A DNA stretch of 64,000 nucleotides from positions 4,163,001 to 4,227,000 of the forward strand of contig NZ_CP092831.1 of assembly GCF_022531965.1 (NCBI RefSeq), given 5' to 3'. The position numbers and the translations under genes are program-made. Below the pieces are notes generated by a model, which saw nothing but the letters and a program-made list of their open reading frames with translations, was not told where the DNA came from and did no database searches. Below, in pieces: positions 62,137-64,000 of this stretch (the first letter of the stretch is position 1; the number at the start of each line of letters is the position of its first letter). Origin of the DNA: Paenibacillus peoriae (lineage in GTDB: Bacteria > Bacillota > Bacilli > Paenibacillales > Paenibacillaceae).

Positions 62137-63105
62137 TTACTGTAGTGTTTCTGACTGATCCTGGGCGTTCGTTTCATTGTGCATAGATTCCGATTTTTTC
62201 TTGCGAAATAATTTGGCGAAAAACTTGCCTATTACACCAAACATACCTGCACAAGCAGCACCAATAAGTAGGATAACCTTAATTCCCGCGCCCTTAAAAA
62301 AAGCAATGAGTAATGCCAACAAGCCTACTTTTTTAGCTACTGCCAAGCCTGCTCCTCCCAAAATCAATCCGGTCAGGCCGTATTCGGATATTTTGTCCGT
62401 TGAAGCATTAAAATCCTCGTACCGCTCACCTGATTTGACTGTCAGCTTGGGTAATATATTCTCATTCAAAAACTTCTTATCTACGTCCAAATGCGCAGGA
62501 TCGGACACTAATATTGCAGAAATATAACCCTGACGAGTGAGCAAACGAACATTATAATTGATCAGCTTTTCCTTGTTCCCATCCTCCGCCAACATAGACC
62601 AGGTTAGATTATGGGTCGCTTCATTATAAAAAGGCTCGACATCCCAGCCCGTAACATACAAGCGATCACTTTCCGCTTTTTCCTTGTTACTCTCTTCCGT
62701 CCCCTTTTTATAACTATCTAGAATGGCATCTGCATCGATATCTTCTTTTTCATCATCCTTAATGTGTCCAAGTTCATCGTATTCAAAAACAACTTCCCAA
62801 TTTTGATTTTCATCTTTCGGAAATATACTCCCAATCTCCTTACCAGATGGCTTATCATGATTCATCTCGCTTGCCTTTGCTGTGTTAGCTGCATCCAAGA
62901 AAAGAAGAGATGAGTCCAGTTCAACCGTAGCCATTTTTCCCAGATCTACCTTTCGGCCACCCTCAATCCATTTTAATTGTTCATTGGATGAGGCCCACGC
63001 ATTACCCCCACTGAGTAACACCAGACTAAGCGCCAACAGCGCTCCAAAAATCGTTTGGCCCCATTTCATTTTGTTACTACATCTGTTATCTAGTCTCTTG
63101 TTCAA
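62137..63105 (-). CDS. DUF2167 domain membrane protein
   Basis: A 322-residue protein. A signal peptide (about residues 13-39, ending AWA-SS) is followed by an extracytoplasmic DUF2167 region: LGHIKDDEKEDIDADAIL, YVTGWDVEPFYNEATHNLTWSMLAEDG and INYNVRLLTRQGYISAILVSDP. Two hydrophobic segments lie near the end (about 245-265 and 272-292), followed by a basic tail KFFAKLFRKKK. Function unknown in the family. The start is TTG with AAGGGG nine bases upstream. Confidence 0.87.
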   Translation of the reverse strand: MNKRLDNRCSNKMKWGQTIFGALLALSLVLLSGGNAWASSNEQLKWIEGGRKVDLGKMATVELDSSLLFLDAANTAKASEMNHDKPSGKEIGSIFPKDENQNWEVVFEYDELGHIKDDEKEDIDADAILDSYKKGTEESNKEKAESDRLYVTGWDVEPFYNEATHNLTWSMLAEDGNKEKLINYNVRLLTRQGYISAILVSDPAHLDVDKKFLNENILPKLTVKSGERYEDFNASTDKISEYGLTGLILGGAGLAVAKKVGLLALLIAFFKGAGIKVILLIGAACAGMFGVIGKFFAKLFRKKKSESMHNETNAQDQSETLQ

Positions 63106-63152
63106 AACTCATTACCCCTTTATAAATTCCAATATCTCCCGTGTACCCAACC

Positions 63153-63181
63153 ATATTAGCCACTGCTTCATATTTTGTCAA
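63153..63181 (-). promoter_or_regulatory. Promoter of the DUF2167 gene
   Basis: TTGACA (63176-63181), 17 bases, TAATAT (63153-63158): a near-consensus SigmaA promoter about 48 bases before the start codon. Confidence 0.75.
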
Positions 63182-63600
63182 TTCACAGTAGCAAAGGGAG
63201 TTTCCGAGACTTAATACTCATTTTTATACATATGTATGCAAATATTCTAATCTAATCGAACTGAATTAATAAAATGTGAATGAACGATTAGAAATACTCA
63301 TAAAGGACAAGCACAATTGCGCAATAGCACTACTTCTCCGTTCCAGTTTCCTACTTATGAATTCCTAAACGGGACTTATTCCTTGATGCGACAACCCCAT
63401 TGACTTCTAGCTTAATTTCGAACAATCCATCTAGCATAAAAAATGTCGAATTTCATCAGATTAAGGAATGCATAATTCATCTAACAAGAGACTTTAGTCT
63501 TAGTGACTTTTTTCCTGTTTTTAAACATATGTCAACTTTTTTATTTAAAAGAATGTATAGGCTTTCATAGGGTCGATTTAATTAGAAATAAGCTAATCAT

Positions 63601-63652
63601 TGAATAGCCTTCTAAGAGTTCACTGCTTGTTTTGGAGACTAGAGGCTATTCA
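63601..63652. repeat. Inverted repeat with 10-bp arms
   Basis: TGAATAGCCT pairs with AGGCTATTCA around a 32-base loop with further CTA/TAG pairing. No T tract follows directly, so a terminator is uncertain. Confidence 0.5.
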
Positions 63653-63703
63653 CCAGTATTTTATAGTGTCACCATAGCACACAACTGGTTATTCTCTACG
63701 AGA

Positions 63704-63745
63704 AAAAAACTTATTCCTCTCATGTTCGAGTGAAATAAGTTTTTT
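63704..63745. terminator. Terminator downstream of the right-edge gene
   Basis: AAAAAACTTATT pairs perfectly with AATAAGTTTTTT; works on both strands and lies about 90 bases past the stop at 63835. Confidence 0.75.
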
Positions 63746-63834
63746 AAGATAAATTATAATTTTGGGGCCAATTAATTGTGTGAATTCTTTTTACAATCTG
63801 TTATTCTCGCTCTTTTAATTAGCTATTAATATCC

Positions 63835-64000
63835 TTATTTACATGCATTTAATCTATTAACTTCAACAATATCATTTACGTTGTATTCATCAAACTTTTC
63901 AAGAAGAGCACCAAAACCTTTTGATAGTTGAAATTCCATTTCTTCCTGATATATTGGACAAACAACTAAAAATTGTATTGTTTTATCTTTACTTAACATT
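63835..64000 (-). CDS. C-terminal fragment, suppressor-of-fused-like protein
   Basis: The last 55 or so codons of a gene entering from the right edge. FLVVCPIYQEEMEFQLSKGF and ALLEKFDEYNVNDIVEVNR resemble the end of suppressor-of-fused (SUFU) domain proteins, which in bacteria often act as immunity proteins to contact-dependent toxins. Its codons are AT-rich compared with the rest of the window. Most of the gene is missing, so the call is tentative. Confidence 0.5.
   Translation of the reverse strand, partial: MLSKDKTIQFLVVCPIYQEEMEFQLSKGFGALLEKFDEYNVNDIVEVNRLNACK

Larger units (their letters stand above)
63182..63834. other. Long AT-rich intergenic region
   Basis: About 650 bases with lower GC than the neighbours and no convincing frame on either strand. 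It holds the inverted repeat at 63601 and the terminator at 63704. The composition change and the putative immunity-type gene at the edge hint at transferred DNA (inference). Confidence 0.5.

Overview
The window looks like a chromosomal piece of a Paenibacillus of the polymyxa type. This is inferred from gene content, not from a search. The signs are a low-to-mid GC Firmicute with strong AGGAGG ribosome sites and frequent TTG/GTG starts, YesMN-type two-component genes, GH5 cellulases, a PL1 pectate lyase, bacillopeptidase-F-like proteases, FabV, DUF1540 and DUF4183 proteins, and CcpA (cre) sites. No rRNA, tRNA, CRISPR array, insertion sequence or prophage was found.

Layout. 1-5.5 kb: a sugar ABC importer (permease cut by the left edge, binding lipoprotein), its YesN/YesM-like two-component pair and a Gfo/Idh/MocA dehydrogenase, with cre-like sites. 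5.7-9.3 kb: a HEAT-repeat protein, then a likely uronate locus made of a KdgF-like cupin, an UlaA-family PTS EIIC and a KdgR-like LacI regulator, with a 20-bp perfect palindrome in front of the EIIC gene. 9.6-17.3 kb: secreted GH5 endoglucanase, a TetR/quinone-reductase pair with matching operators, a decayed old-yellow-enzyme fragment, two divergent DUF4183 surface proteins (one collagen-like, with a SigmaK-like promoter), a cyclase and a pectate lyase with a perfect cre site. 17.4-21.5 kb: an orphan OppD ATPase, an OmpR-type two-component system and a secreted Lys/Ala/Thr-rich protein. 21.6-28.4 kb: one 2,252-residue protein built from about 202 decapeptide repeats. 28.5-32.2 kb: FabV, small conserved proteins, and a Fur box on a promoter pointing antisense to the DUF1540 gene. 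32.4-40.4 kb: two paralogous subtilisin-family proteases, the second broken by a frameshift, sharing promoter and leader design. 40.6-42.7 kb: SulP transporter with an ArsR regulator.

42.9-47.4 kb is the most unusual part. A promoter, a structured RNA candidate and an intrinsic terminator precede an RtcB RNA ligase gene that is tightly coupled to an AAA ATPase gene. Immediately downstream, an MFS efflux gene is preceded by a three-codon leader ORF and four RNA segments able to form mutually exclusive hairpins, the last of which buries the ribosome site: a textbook-like attenuator.

47.5-64 kb: a cystine-type amino-acid ABC importer, a second MFS exporter, GlsB/YeaQ, a YkgJ cysteine-cluster protein that appears to start at CTG, an acetyl esterase, a luciferase-like monooxygenase, a GH5-CBM3 cellulase, a glycerol dehydrogenase/dihydroxyacetone kinase operon with a divergent PocR-AraC regulator, a DUF2167 membrane protein, and at the right edge the end of a suppressor-of-fused-like gene.

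Overall this is accessory saprophyte and plant-polymer metabolism under carbon control, plus surface proteins and stress or antibiotic-response elements. Starts were often moved downstream of the longest ORF to fit ribosome sites; all functional calls rest on motif recognition by eye.
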